Positions 18,501 to 26,716 of a DNA stretch of 64,000 nucleotides are shown piece after piece. Source of the DNA: Ketogulonicigenium robustum (GTDB taxonomy: Bacteria; Pseudomonadota; Alphaproteobacteria; Rhodobacterales; Rhodobacteraceae); assembly GCF_002117445.1 (NCBI RefSeq), contig NZ_CP019937.1:1733501-1797500 (forward strand), read 5' to 3'. Position 1 is the stretch's first letter. Every line of letters begins with the position of its first letter. Position numbers and translations under genes: made by a program. Below the pieces are notes generated by a model. It did no database searches. It worked only from the letters and a program-made list of their open reading frames with translations, and was not told the origin of the DNA.

Positions 18501-19175
18501 TCAAGCGTCCAATTGGCGCGAAAGGATGGTGGCGAATTCATCGGCGAACACTTCGTGCGTCGCCGTAATCCGGTCGGCATCGGTCGAGAATTTGTTGAAG
18601 AAGATCACCGCCGGAATAGCCGCAACCAACCCCAGCCCCGTCGCGAAAAGCGCTTCCGAGATACCGGGCGCCACAACGGCAAGGTTGGTATTCTGCTGCT
18701 CGGCAATTTCCACAAAGGCGTTCATGATGCCCCAGACAGTACCGAACAGCCCCACGAATGGCGCGGTCGAGCCGACGGTGGCCAGAACGGGCAGACCTTT
18801 TTGCAGCTTTTCGGATTCTTTGCCGATAACCACATCCATCGCGCGTTCAATCCGCTGCAACGCGCCGGGGATCAGCGCACCATCAGTGCGATGGCTGCGC
18901 CGCCATTCACCCATACCGGCCGCAAAAATACGCTGGCTGGCGCCATCGGGGTTCGGGCCAATCTGCTGATACAGCATATCAAGCGGTTCGCCCGACCAGA
19001 ACGCGCGGTCGAAGGCGTCAGCCTCGGCCTTGGCGCGGTGGTACTGGATGTATTTGTCGATAACGACCGCCCAACACCAGACAGAGGCCACTACCAGCAA
19101 GACCATCACAAGCTTGACGATCAGCGTCGCGCGGGCGAACAACGCCCACATCGTAAGGTCGGATGAAATTTCCAT
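18501..19175 (-). CDS. tolQ: Proton-channel subunit TolQ (MotA/TolQ/ExbB family)
   Basis: 224 residues from ATG 19175. Three membrane helices are visible: about 10-32 (LFARATLIVKLVMVLLVVAS), about 128-150 (ATVGSTAPFVGLFGTVWGIM) and about 162-185 (SEALFATGLGLVAAIPAVIF). The latter two carry the family's conserved Thr and Gly residues. Ion-conducting partner of TolR. The 131-base gap to ybgC holds a promoter-like sequence, so tolQ could be expressed separately. Confidence 0.95.
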   Translation of the reverse strand: MEISSDLTMWALFARATLIVKLVMVLLVVASVWCWAVVIDKYIQYHRAKAEADAFDRAFWSGEPLDMLYQQIGPNPDGASQRIFAAGMGEWRRSHRTDGALIPGALQRIERAMDVVIGKESEKLQKGLPVLATVGSTAPFVGLFGTVWGIMNAFVEIAEQQNTNLAVVAPGISEALFATGLGLVAAIPAVIFFNKFSTDADRITATHEVFADEFATILSRQLDA

Positions 19176-19229
19176 GTCTCTGCTCTGCTTACAGCGGGGT
19201 GCAGCCATCTTCGGGCCAGCTTGCCTTCG

Positions 19230-19259
19230 TATATAGCGTAAAGACGCGCCGCAATCCAA
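19230..19259 (-). promoter_or_regulatory. Candidate internal promoter before tolQ
   Basis: Read leftward: TTGGAT (19259-19254), an 18-base spacer and TATATA (19235-19230), about 55 bases before the tolQ ATG, in the 131-base ybgC-tolQ gap. A good -10 but an average -35 element. Confidence 0.4.
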
Positions 19260-19306
19260 TGGACAAAAGCGAAACCGGCAGGCATTCGCGCAAATGTCAG
19301 CCCGCG

Positions 19307-19690
19307 CTACAGCGCCGCACGCAAGGCTGCGGGCAAACGCACCGGAGCACCGCGCCCGTCCATCGCCACCAAGGTGACCCGCGCCTGAAACAGCGCGGCA
19401 TCCGCACGGCTGACGGTTTGATCCAAGACCAGCCGCGCCGGGGTCACGGCATGCAGCGCTGTGGTAACCGTCAGTTCATCCTCGAACCGCGCGGGGGCCA
19501 GATAGTCGGCCTCGATGCGCCGCACGGCAAAGACAACACCCGCCTCGTCCTTCAACTGGCGCTGGTCGACGCCAAGGCTGCGGACCCATTCGCTGCGTGC
19601 ACGCTCGATAAATTTCAAATAGTTAGCGTAGTAGACGATACCGGCCATATCCGTATCTTCATAGTAAACGCGGCAATGGAACTGATGCAT
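19307..19690 (-). CDS. ybgC: Tol-Pal-associated acyl-CoA thioesterase YbgC
   Basis: 127 residues, a hotdog-fold thioesterase. The start MHQFHCRVYYEDTDMAGIVY contains the 4HBT signature YYEDTDMAGIVYYANYLKF, with catalytic Asp in DTD. ybgC precedes tolQ in most proteobacteria, although its role in the Tol system is not settled; the E. coli enzyme acts on short-chain and phospholipid-linked acyl-CoA/ACP. Its start lies 1 base downstream of the preceding gene's stop, so it is translationally linked to the unknown gene upstream. Confidence 0.93.
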   Translation of the reverse strand: MHQFHCRVYYEDTDMAGIVYYANYLKFIERARSEWVRSLGVDQRQLKDEAGVVFAVRRIEADYLAPARFEDELTVTTALHAVTPARLVLDQTVSRADAALFQARVTLVAMDGRGAPVRLPAALRAAL

Positions 19691-19691
19691 C

Positions 19692-20297
19692 CTAAGCCCC
19701 CAAGCGCGCGGCCAGCCGCAGCGCATGGCTGGGGTCGCGCGCAACATCGGGCATGACCGGATCATAGGCGGCGCGAATGACGCCAGCCAGATGCGGGTGC
19801 ACGACCAACCCTGTCCCAGCCTCGGCCAATGTCGTCGCCAAGGCCCCATCGGCCCACGGCAAAACCGCGCGCACCGCCTGATCCAACGCCAGCGCCTCGG
19901 CCGAGGGGCCCTCGCCATCTGCGCCAATGCGCAAAAATGCGAAACAGGCGCGAATCGCCCCGTCCGGTTCGAATCGGAACAGGCGATAGGCACCGGCGTC
20001 TTGCGCAATCAAACGCGGCAACACGTCCGCCAACTCGGGAATCAACGCGGCGATCTCGGCGGATTCGGCCAGTTCCGCCCAATCGCGCAGCACGAACAGC
20101 ATAAAGTTCGCGCCCTGATCTGGGTCGGTTTCCGCAAAACCGTGACCCGCCAATGCGGCCACAACCTCGATCGCGCCTTTGAATACCGGCAGGCTTTCAT
20201 CCGCCAACCCGAAAATCACCGGCACCCACGGGCGACGCCAGCGGGCAAAAGCATAGGTGCCATCGGGACGGGTGAACAAAGGTGCAATGTCAGTCAT
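19692..20297 (-). CDS. Uncharacterised protein between ruvB and ybgC
   Basis: 201 residues from ATG 20297; a TTG at 20306 could add three residues. There is no signal peptide or membrane helix. The sequence is rich in Ala, Leu and acidic residues, with segments such as YAFARWRRPWVPVIFGLADE, QGANFMLFVLRDWAEL and AYRLFRFEPDGAIRACFAFL. It looks like a compact cytosolic alpha/beta protein. It begins immediately beside the ruvB stop and ends 1 base before ybgC, so it is embedded in the ruv-tol operon. I recognise no characterised family. The tight coupling suggests a conserved accessory role. Confidence 0.75.
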   Translation of the reverse strand: MTDIAPLFTRPDGTYAFARWRRPWVPVIFGLADESLPVFKGAIEVVAALAGHGFAETDPDQGANFMLFVLRDWAELAESAEIAALIPELADVLPRLIAQDAGAYRLFRFEPDGAIRACFAFLRIGADGEGPSAEALALDQAVRAVLPWADGALATTLAEAGTGLVVHPHLAGVIRAAYDPVMPDVARDPSHALRLAARLGA

Positions 20298-20298
20298 A

Positions 20299-21321
20299 TC
20301 AGCCAAACAGATCAGATTGCGGGCGCGGCGGTTCCAGCCCGATGTGCCGCCACGCGGCCAAAGTCAACATGCGCCCGCGCGGGCTGCGCTGGATCAAACC
20401 TTGCTGCAGCAGATAAGGCTCGATCACCTCCTCAATCGCGTCGCGGCTTTCCGACAGCGCAGCGGCGATAGTTTCGATCCCTACCGGCCCCCCGGTAAAC
20501 GTGTCGCCGATCATGTTCAGATAGCGCCTGTCGGCCCCGTCCAACCCCAGATCATCAACCCCTAGTCGCGTCAGGGCCATATCGGCCAGTTCGCGGGTGA
20601 TGCGACCATCCCCCTCGACCAGCGCGAAATCGACGACACGGCGCAGCAACCGCCCCGCGATGCGCGGCGTGCCGCGAGCGCGGCGGGCGATCTCGCGCGC
20701 GCCGTCTTCGTCTGCGGGCACACCCAACAGACGCGCGCCGCGCCGGACAATCAGATTCAGTTCCTCGATGGTATAAAACTCCAACCGCGTCGGAATCCCA
20801 AAACGGTCGCGCAGCGGCGTGGTCAGCAGGCCCAACCGCGTCGTCGCCCCCACCAGCGTAAAGGGCTGCAAATCGATCCGCACCGTCCGCGCAGCCGGCC
20901 CCTCGCCGATCACCAGATCGAGGGCGAAATCCTCCATCGCGGGGTAGAGCACTTCCTCGACGACCGGCGAAAGGCGGTGGATCTCGTCAATAAACAGCAC
21001 ATCGCGCGCCTCGAGGTTGGTCAGAATCGCCGCCAGATCGCCGGGCTTGGCCAACACCGGCCCCGATGTCATGCGAAACCCCACGCCCAATTCGCGCGCC
21101 ATAATCTGCGCCAGCGTGGTCTTCCCAAGGCCGGGCGGCCCGTGGAACAGGGTGTGGTCCATCGCCTCGCCACGGCGGCGCGCGCTTTCGATGAAAATAC
21201 GCAAGTTCGCCCGCGCCTCGGCCTGCCCCACGAATTCATCCAACCCCTGCGGACGCAAGGCGCGGTCGGGCGCATCGTCAGGCAGCGGGTCGGGGCGCAA
21301 GGTGGGGTCGGATTCGATCAT
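20299..21321 (-). CDS. ruvB: Holliday-junction branch-migration helicase RuvB
   Basis: 340 residues from ATG 21321. AAA+ ATPase motor of the RuvAB complex: Walker [11 protein letters not shown] (about 60-69), Walker [13 protein letters not shown], sensor region [19 protein letters not shown] and a C-terminal winged-helix DNA-binding domain ending [15 protein letters not shown]. The start region ([13 protein letters not shown]) matches the family. An alternative GTG one codon upstream exists. Co-transcribed with ruvA (17-base gap) and ruvC. Confidence 0.96.
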   Translation of the reverse strand: MIESDPTLRPDPLPDDAPDRALRPQGLDEFVGQAEARANLRIFIESARRRGEAMDHTLFHGPPGLGKTTLAQIMARELGVGFRMTSGPVLAKPGDLAAILTNLEARDVLFIDEIHRLSPVVEEVLYPAMEDFALDLVIGEGPAARTVRIDLQPFTLVGATTRLGLLTTPLRDRFGIPTRLEFYTIEELNLIVRRGARLLGVPADEDGAREIARRARGTPRIAGRLLRRVVDFALVEGDGRITRELADMALTRLGVDDLGLDGADRRYLNMIGDTFTGGPVGIETIAAALSESRDAIEEVIEPYLLQQGLIQRSPRGRMLTLAAWRHIGLEPPRPQSDLFG

Positions 21322-21338
21322 CACTTAAACCTTCGCGC

Positions 21339-22004
21339 TTAGGCCTTGGGGGCCAGCAATTTCAGGGCCGCGCGAATCAGCGCGGCGCTGTCGGCGTCGG
21401 GCGCCTCGCCCGCGGCTTGCGCGACGGCGGCGGCGGCATCAGATGGCCCGTAGCCCAAATTCCCCAGCGCCGACAGCGCATCACCCTGCGCGTTCACGGC
21501 ATCCGCCGCCGGTTTTGCCGCGCGTCTGGGCTTGGTGGCGGGTGCCTCATTCTCGATCACCTCGGCCAATGGGGCAGTATGACCGCCGCCCATCGCCATG
21601 ACCGCAGGGGCTTTGCCCTTCAGTTCCATCACGACGCGCTGCGCTGTTTTCGGGCCGATCCCCTTGGCTTTGGCAATGCTGGACCAATCGCCAAGCGCGA
21701 TGGCCCGCGACAGGCCGTCACCGCCCAGCGCGCTCATAATCGCCAGGGCCGCTTTGGCACCCACCCCCTGCACGCCCATCAGCAAGCGATGCCATTCCTT
21801 TTCCACGCGCGAGGTAAAGCCGAACAGCTGCAACAGATCCTCGCGCACCAGCAGATCGGTATAAAGCGCGGCTTCCTCGCCCACGCCCGGCAGCGCAGTC
21901 CGCACCCTGTCCGAGACATAGACTATGTAGCCGACGCCCCGCACATCCAGCAGAATATGATCCAGCTCTTTCTCGATAATGCGCCCAGACAGCCAGCCAA
22001 TCAT
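21339..22004 (-). CDS. ruvA: Holliday-junction DNA-binding protein RuvA
   Basis: 221 residues. N-terminal OB fold ([20 protein letters not shown]..) and central helix-hairpin-helix pair ([20 protein letters not shown] and [20 protein letters not shown] regions). Following a variable linker containing a basic stretch (about 150-168), a C-terminal UBA-like domain III binds RuvB ([15 protein letters not shown]). It binds four-way junctions and loads RuvB. ATG 22004 overlaps the ruvC stop by 4 bases. Confidence 0.95.
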   Translation of the reverse strand: MIGWLSGRIIEKELDHILLDVRGVGYIVYVSDRVRTALPGVGEEAALYTDLLVREDLLQLFGFTSRVEKEWHRLLMGVQGVGAKAALAIMSALGGDGLSRAIALGDWSSIAKAKGIGPKTAQRVVMELKGKAPAVMAMGGGHTAPLAEVIENEAPATKPRRAAKPAADAVNAQGDALSALGNLGYGPSDAAAAVAQAAGEAPDADSAALIRAALKLLAPKA

Positions 22005-22531
22005 CCCCGCACCCTTGCGCTATCGCGCGATTGCGCGCGTGAAATTGCGGCCTGCAAATGGCCCGCACTTTGCATGTGATGCGCGTGGCAGATGGCAATG
22101 GCAAGCGCATCGGCGGCGTCCACCCCCTTCAGCTGCACGCCAGGCAGGTGCAAACGCACCATATGTTCGACCTGCGCCTTATCGGCATGGCCAACGCCGA
22201 CGATGGCTTTCTTAACCGCATTGGGGGCGTATTCGCCCACCGTCAGCCCCGCCTGCGCGGGGACCAACAGCGCAATGGCGCGGGCCTGCCCCAGCTTTAG
22301 CGTCGCGACGGCGTCGCGGTTGACGAAGGTATTCTCGACCGCGGCGGTATCGGGCGCATGGGCGGCAATGACGGCGGTCATCTGATGGTGCAGCGACAAC
22401 AGCCGCGCGGCCAAATCATCGCCAGCCGAATGGCAGATCCCGTTGGCCACATGGCTGATCCGCGTCCCCTCGACCGAGATGACACCCCACCCCATGTTGC
22501 GCAGGCCCGGATCGATCCCCAATACACGCAT
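22001..22531 (-). CDS. ruvC: Holliday-junction resolvase RuvC
   Basis: 176 residues from ATG 22531. RNase-H-like endonuclease that cuts four-way junctions symmetrically. The start [17 protein letters not shown] carries the first catalytic Asp (residue 7), [10 protein letters not shown] the catalytic Glu, and [14 protein letters not shown] the last two Asp. First gene of the ruvC-ruvA-ruvB-..-ftsH leftward series. The divergent DUF1127 gene is 305 bases away, so the operon promoter should lie in that gap. Confidence 0.95.
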   Translation of the reverse strand: MRVLGIDPGLRNMGWGVISVEGTRISHVANGICHSAGDDLAARLLSLHHQMTAVIAAHAPDTAAVENTFVNRDAVATLKLGQARAIALLVPAQAGLTVGEYAPNAVKKAIVGVGHADKAQVEHMVRLHLPGVQLKGVDAADALAIAICHAHHMQSAGHLQAAISRAQSRDSARVRG

Positions 22532-22836
22532 ACCACCGCCCTGTCTTATGTCCTGAATGATGACTAGCACAAATAGCGAACACAGGCCAAGGCGCGAAAT
22601 GGCCCATCCGCAAGCCTTTGATTCCACAACCCATCACAGAGCGTGATGTGTCGTATAAATTTCGCACAGTATTTACACGATGATATGCAAGGCGTGCATA
22701 ATAACTATGCGGTTTAAGAACTAGTCGCCTGCACAGATCCGCACTATCTCGGCGCCATCAAAGGAACACAACATCGCCGCAGCGCGGCACCCATCGCAGG
22801 CAAATCGGCCTGCACACACAACACAGGATCAAGGCC
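22532..22836. other. Divergent intergenic region ruvC / DUF1127
   Basis: 305 bases with no credible open frame; noticeably more A+T rich than its surroundings between about 22640 and 22730. It must hold promoters for both directions. A perfect inverted repeat TATGCA-5-TGCATA sits at 22684-22700. The long distance between this A+T-rich part and the DUF1127 ATG leaves an apparent 5' leader of over 100 bases, which could contain a processed small RNA; I see no convincing structured RNA by eye. Confidence 0.5.
22684..22700. promoter_or_regulatory. Inverted repeat, possible operator
   Basis: Six-base arms TATGCA and TGCATA with a 5-base centre, in the A+T-rich part of the ruvC/DUF1127 gap. The size suits a dimeric regulator or a promoter-overlapping element. 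No regulator is assigned. Confidence 0.35.
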
Positions 22837-23037
22837 ATGGCCGCTACGCAAATCAACACCGCTTATGTCTCGGGCAACTCGAACTTCTTCGCACGCTTGG
22901 TGCAACGGATCGCTGCTTGGAACGAAATGCGCCAAACCCGCATCGCTCTGATGTCGCTGTCGGACCACGAGTTGGCTGACATCGGCCTGACGCACGCCGA
23001 CATCGACGCCATCGTCAGCGGCAAGCTGGCCCGCTAA
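22837..23037 (+). CDS. DUF1127 small basic protein
   Basis: 66 residues. The C-terminal half (about 22-62) has the DUF1127 pattern: an Arg-rich amphipathic helix (RLVQRIAAWNEMRQTRIAL), then SLSDHELADIGLTHADIDAI. Such proteins are abundant and stress-induced in Rhodobacteraceae. In Rhodobacter sphaeroides the DUF1127 protein CcaF1 binds RNA and affects small-RNA maturation. It stands alone between divergent and convergent neighbours, with its own terminator, so it is a monocistronic unit. Specific role unknown. Confidence 0.88.
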   Translation: MAATQINTAYVSGNSNFFARLVQRIAAWNEMRQTRIALMSLSDHELADIGLTHADIDAIVSGKLAR

Positions 23038-23077
23038 TCGCGCGCCACACGCCCGAGCATTTAAGCTCAAAAAATTC

Positions 23078-23107
23078 AAGGCCGCTCCCTTCGGGTGAGC
23101 GGCCTTT
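23078..23107. terminator. Terminator between the DUF1127 gene and hisG
   Basis: AAGGCCGCTC and GAGCGGCCTT arms around a CCTTCGGGT loop, 40 bases after the DUF1127 stop and just before the hisG stop on the other strand. A T-rich stretch follows on the + side. It can serve both convergent transcripts. Confidence 0.8.
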
Positions 23108-23121
23108 CATGTTTTTAACCC

Positions 23122-23814
23122 TTACAGATCCAGCATTTCCTGCAATCGCGCATAGGTCTGCTGGGTCTCATCCGTCCAATCCGCCCCCTTGGCGCGGAAT
23201 AGCGTCGCCTGACTGGCCAGAATCGGCGGCTCGGACAGGATTTTCAGGCCATTCGCACGCAACGTCTCGCCGGTCGAGGTGATGTCGGCGATCGCCTCGG
23301 CGGTCTCGTTCTTGACCGTCCCCTCGGTCGCGCCTTGGCTGTCGACCAGTTGGTAGTCGGCAATATCATGCAGCTGCATGTATTCACGCACCAAGCGGTG
23401 GTACTTGGTGGCGATCCGCAGGCGAAAGCCATGCTCGCGGCGAAAGGCGGCGGCAACCGAATCAAGGTCGTCAAGCGTCTCGACATCGACCCAGTGGCTG
23501 GGCACGGCGATAATCAGATCGGCATGACCAAAGCCCAGCGGTGCCAATTCCTCGACCTGTGCCGGCCAATTGGCCACCTTTTCGCGCAGAACGTCGGTGC
23601 CAGTCACACCCAGATGGATGCGGCCCGCCGCCAATTCCTGCGGAATCTCGCCCGCAGATAGCAACACAACCTCGACCCCGCCCAAGCCTTCGGCGACGGC
23701 GGCATAGTCGCGATCCGACCCTGCGCGACGCAAACGCAAGCCGCGCGCGCCGAACCAGTCAAAGGTCTTTTCCATCAGCCGCCCCTTGGACGGCACACCC
23801 AATTTCAGTGCCAT
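23122..23814 (-). CDS. hisG: ATP phosphoribosyltransferase, short form (HisG catalytic subunit)
   Basis: 230 residues. First step of histidine synthesis: ATP + PRPP to phosphoribosyl-ATP. It lacks the C-terminal ACT-like regulatory domain of the long form and begins MALKLGVPSKGRLMEKT. The PRPP-binding segment is EAIADITSTGETLRANGL (about 175-192). The short form needs HisZ, encoded directly upstream with a 3-base gap. Feedback control is therefore expected to act through HisZ. Last gene of hisS-hisZ-hisG. Confidence 0.95.
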   Translation of the reverse strand: MALKLGVPSKGRLMEKTFDWFGARGLRLRRAGSDRDYAAVAEGLGGVEVVLLSAGEIPQELAAGRIHLGVTGTDVLREKVANWPAQVEELAPLGFGHADLIIAVPSHWVDVETLDDLDSVAAAFRREHGFRLRIATKYHRLVREYMQLHDIADYQLVDSQGATEGTVKNETAEAIADITSTGETLRANGLKILSEPPILASQATLFRAKGADWTDETQQTYARLQEMLDL

Positions 23815-23817
23815 ACC

Positions 23818-24903
23818 CTAGGCCCCCTTCAGCCCGACGATGATTTCGGGGCGAATCACGCCGCCCACGGCGGGCACGGCGCGGCCCTGCCCCAGCACGC
23901 GGGTCAGCGCGTCATAGCGCCCCCCCGTGGCCACCGGCGGAAAATGACGCCCAGCGGCATAAAGGCCAAAGACGAAACCGTCGTAATACTCCAGCGCGGT
24001 GCGGCCAAAGGTCGTCTCGAACGCCACCTCGGACAGATCAACCCCGCGCGCGGTCAACGCATCCAAACGCAACGCGAGCCGATCGACCGCAGCCGCGATG
24101 CCGTCAAAGCGGGCGGCAATCGCGCGCAACTCGGCCAACGCTTGCGGAACGGGGGCGGCTACGGCCAGAATCTCGTCAAACAGCGCCATTTGATGGGCCG
24201 GAATCGGCGGGGTCAGCGCGTCTTCGCGCAGCGCATCAAGGCGGTCGGTGACCTCGTCCGCACCGCGCAGGCCAAAGGCGGCGGGCGCACCGGCCAGCGG
24301 ATCGGCCTGCGCCAGCAGCGCCTGCATGTGGTCGGGCATCGCCTGACGCCCGCCAAACCTGTCCAGCAACAGCCGGAAGCGGCGGGGCCGCCAAACATGA
24401 CGCAGCAGGGCAGCTTTGCGCGCATCACTGGTTTCCAGCGCGCGCACGGCCGACAGCAAAATGCCGATATCGCCCATGGCGGCCTGCAAGCGCAGATCGC
24501 CCAAAGCGGCGGTGATGGTGGCGTAAACCTCGGCATCAGCGGCGGCTTCGTCAGCGTCACCGAACAACTCGAACCCGACCTGAATAAATTCGTTCGGGCG
24601 GTCGGCGCTGATTTCCTGCCGGCGGAACACCTCGCCCGCATAAGCATAGCGCCCCAGCCCCGCACCCGCCGCCATGTGCATCTGCACCAGCGGCACGGTA
24701 AAATCGGGGCGCAGCATCATCTCACCCCGCAGCGGGTCGGATGTCACATAGGCGCGCGCGCGAATATCTTCGCCATAGAGGTCCAGCAGCACATCGGCGG
24801 GCTGCAAGATGGCGGTCTCGACCACCTCGGCCCCGGCGCCGGTAAAGGCGGCCAGTATCCGGTCCGCCTCGACCCGCGCGGCGGCTTTGCCTGCGAACAT
24901 CAT
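23818..24903 (-). CDS. hisZ: ATP phosphoribosyltransferase regulatory subunit HisZ
   Basis: 361 residues from ATG 24903, which overlaps the hisS stop (ATGA). A catalytically inactive class II aminoacyl-tRNA synthetase paralogue: motif 2-like [15 protein letters not shown] (about 93-107) and a motif 3-like [12 protein letters not shown] near the C-terminus are visible. The protein lacks the HisS anticodon domain. It assembles with short HisG and mediates histidine feedback. Gene order hisS-hisZ suggests origin by local duplication, long ago. Confidence 0.93.
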   Translation of the reverse strand: MMFAGKAAARVEADRILAAFTGAGAEVVETAILQPADVLLDLYGEDIRARAYVTSDPLRGEMMLRPDFTVPLVQMHMAAGAGLGRYAYAGEVFRRQEISADRPNEFIQVGFELFGDADEAAADAEVYATITAALGDLRLQAAMGDIGILLSAVRALETSDARKAALLRHVWRPRRFRLLLDRFGGRQAMPDHMQALLAQADPLAGAPAAFGLRGADEVTDRLDALREDALTPPIPAHQMALFDEILAVAAPVPQALAELRAIAARFDGIAAAVDRLALRLDALTARGVDLSEVAFETTFGRTALEYYDGFVFGLYAAGRHFPPVATGGRYDALTRVLGQGRAVPAVGGVIRPEIIVGLKGA

Positions 24904-26396
24904 GCCTGACCTGCCAAGATCGCCTTCACGCGGGCCACCATGTCGGCGCGGGGCACCTCGTACTGGCTGGGGCGGTCTTTCCATTCCTCAAGGCTGGCCG
25001 AGGCCGCGATTTGCGCGCCCAGCACCAAATCCTTGATCTGCACGACGCCGCGCGCTTTCTCGTCCCCGCCTTCGATGATGGCGACGGGCGAGTTGCGCTT
25101 GTCGGCGTATTTCAACTGGTTACCGAACTGCTTGGGGTTGCCCAAATACACCTCGGCGCGAATACCGGCGCGGCGCAATTCGGCCACGATGGATTGGTAG
25201 TCGGCCATCCGGTCACGGTCCATCACGGTTACGACGACAGGGCCTTGCGCGGTCTTTTGCCCCATCCGGCCCTTGGCGCGCAGCGCGGCCAGCAGGCGGT
25301 CGACACCAATCGAGACGCCCGTAGCGGGCACTTCCTGCCCCGTAAAGCGTTTGACCAGATCGTCATAACGCCCGCCGCCCGAAACCGAACCGAATTGGCG
25401 CGGGCGGCCCTTTTCGTCCAGAATTTCAAAGGTCAGCTCGGCCTCGTAAACGGGGCCGGTGTAGTAGCCAAGGCCGCGCACAACGGCAGGGTCGATCATA
25501 ATGCGGTCGGGGCCATAGCCCTGCGCGTCCAGCAATTCGGCAATCGTCTCCAACTCGTCCACGCCGGTCGCGCCAACGGCGGAACCTGTCACCAACTCGC
25601 GCAAGCGGGCCACCGTAGCCGCGCCGGTATCGCGGCGCGCGAACATAAAGCCCATGACAATCTCGGCCTGTTCATCCGACAGGCCCGCGCCCTTGGTGAA
25701 ATCGCCCGAATCGTCCTTGCGGCCCGCGCCCAGCAGCGCGCGCACGCCCGCATCGCCCAAACGGTCGAACTTGTCGATCGCGCGCAGCACGATGCCCCGC
25801 TCGGCCATGAATTTCTCGGGGTCGCTCGGGTCCAGAACGCCAGCCACTTCCATGACGCCGTTCAGGACTTTGCGGTTATTCACCTTGATCTGGTAATCGC
25901 CGCGCGGAATACCGACAACTTCCAGCGTGTCCGAGAGCATGGCGCAAATCTCGGCATCGGCCGCGACGGACGGCGCGCCGACGGTGTCGGCATCGCATTG
26001 ATAGAACTGGCGGAAACGACCGGGGCCCGGCTTTTCATTGCGCCAGACGGGGCCCATCGCATAGCGACGATAGGGCGTCGGCAGATCGTTGCGGAACTGT
26101 GCGTAGACGCGGGCCAGCGGCGCGGTCAGATCATAACGCAAGGCCAGCCAGTCGGCATCCTCGTCCTGCCAGCCGAATACCCCCTCGTTCGGGCGGTCGA
26201 CGTCGGGCAGGAACTTGCCCAGCGCCTCGACCGTTTCAACCGCCGATGTTTCCAGCGCATCAAAACCATAGGCATGATAGACACCCGCGATTTGATGCAG
26301 CATCTCGGTACGCTCGGTCACTTCGGCGCCGAAATAATCGCGAAAACCCTTGGGGGTCTCGGCCCGCGGGCGGGCCCTTGTCTTGTCCTTGGCCAT
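24900..26396 (-). CDS. hisS: Histidyl-tRNA synthetase
   Basis: 498 residues from ATG 26396. Charges tRNA-His. Class II signatures: [20 protein letters not shown]-like region with [14 protein letters not shown] (motif 1 vicinity), [21 protein letters not shown] (motif 2, about 135-155) and [12 protein letters not shown] with VSIGVDRL (motif 3). The C-terminal anticodon-binding domain contains [18 protein letters not shown]. It is longer than the E. coli enzyme (about 424 residues), as is usual in alphaproteobacteria. First gene of the his cluster and divergent from slyX with 110 bases between. Confidence 0.95.
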   Translation of the reverse strand: MAKDKTRARPRAETPKGFRDYFGAEVTERTEMLHQIAGVYHAYGFDALETSAVETVEALGKFLPDVDRPNEGVFGWQDEDADWLALRYDLTAPLARVYAQFRNDLPTPYRRYAMGPVWRNEKPGPGRFRQFYQCDADTVGAPSVAADAEICAMLSDTLEVVGIPRGDYQIKVNNRKVLNGVMEVAGVLDPSDPEKFMAERGIVLRAIDKFDRLGDAGVRALLGAGRKDDSGDFTKGAGLSDEQAEIVMGFMFARRDTGAATVARLRELVTGSAVGATGVDELETIAELLDAQGYGPDRIMIDPAVVRGLGYYTGPVYEAELTFEILDEKGRPRQFGSVSGGGRYDDLVKRFTGQEVPATGVSIGVDRLLAALRAKGRMGQKTAQGPVVVTVMDRDRMADYQSIVAELRRAGIRAEVYLGNPKQFGNQLKYADKRNSPVAIIEGGDEKARGVVQIKDLVLGAQIAASASLEEWKDRPSQYEVPRADMVARVKAILAGQA

Positions 26397-26506
26397 GGTC
26401 TGGTCCTGCTTTTTTAGGCTGCAACAGGCTTTAAACCGCGCAAGCCCATAGGGCAATGCGCCGGACGCCCCTTTGCAAAAACTTCGCGACCTGCGATCAT
26501 GCCGCC

Positions 26507-26716
26507 ATGAACACTGAAAACACGCAAACCCTGCTGGAAGAAAAGATCGCCCATCTGACGCGGATGGTCGAAGACCTGTCCGATGTCGTGCACCGGCAAG
26601 ACCAAGAAATCGTCCAACTGACGCGCCGCGTCCACTTCCTGATCGAACGCGAAGCCACGCGCGAGGCCGAGCTGATGGAGGCCCCTGCCGCCAACCAGCC
26701 GCCCCCGCACTGGTAA
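26507..26716 (+). CDS. slyX: SlyX family protein
   Basis: 69 residues from ATG 26507. Nearly all coiled coil, with [20 protein letters not shown] and [18 protein letters not shown], followed by a Pro-rich tail ending QPPPHW. The tail PPPHW/PPPHY end is a SlyX hallmark. Function is unknown; the name comes from an E. coli lysis-suppressor locus. It ends exactly where the converging dnaE ends (adjacent stops). Confidence 0.88.
   Translation: MNTENTQTLLEEKIAHLTRMVEDLSDVVHRQDQEIVQLTRRVHFLIEREATREAELMEAPAANQPPPHW

Noticed and set aside
17226-19166. 646-codon open frame on the plus strand opposite tolA, tolR and tolQ
   Set aside because: It is the mirror of three coupled tol genes, Arg/His-rich and without domains.
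26099-26434. Short plus-strand open frame near the hisS start
   Set aside because: Reverse of the hisS coding sequence; Arg/Pro-rich.
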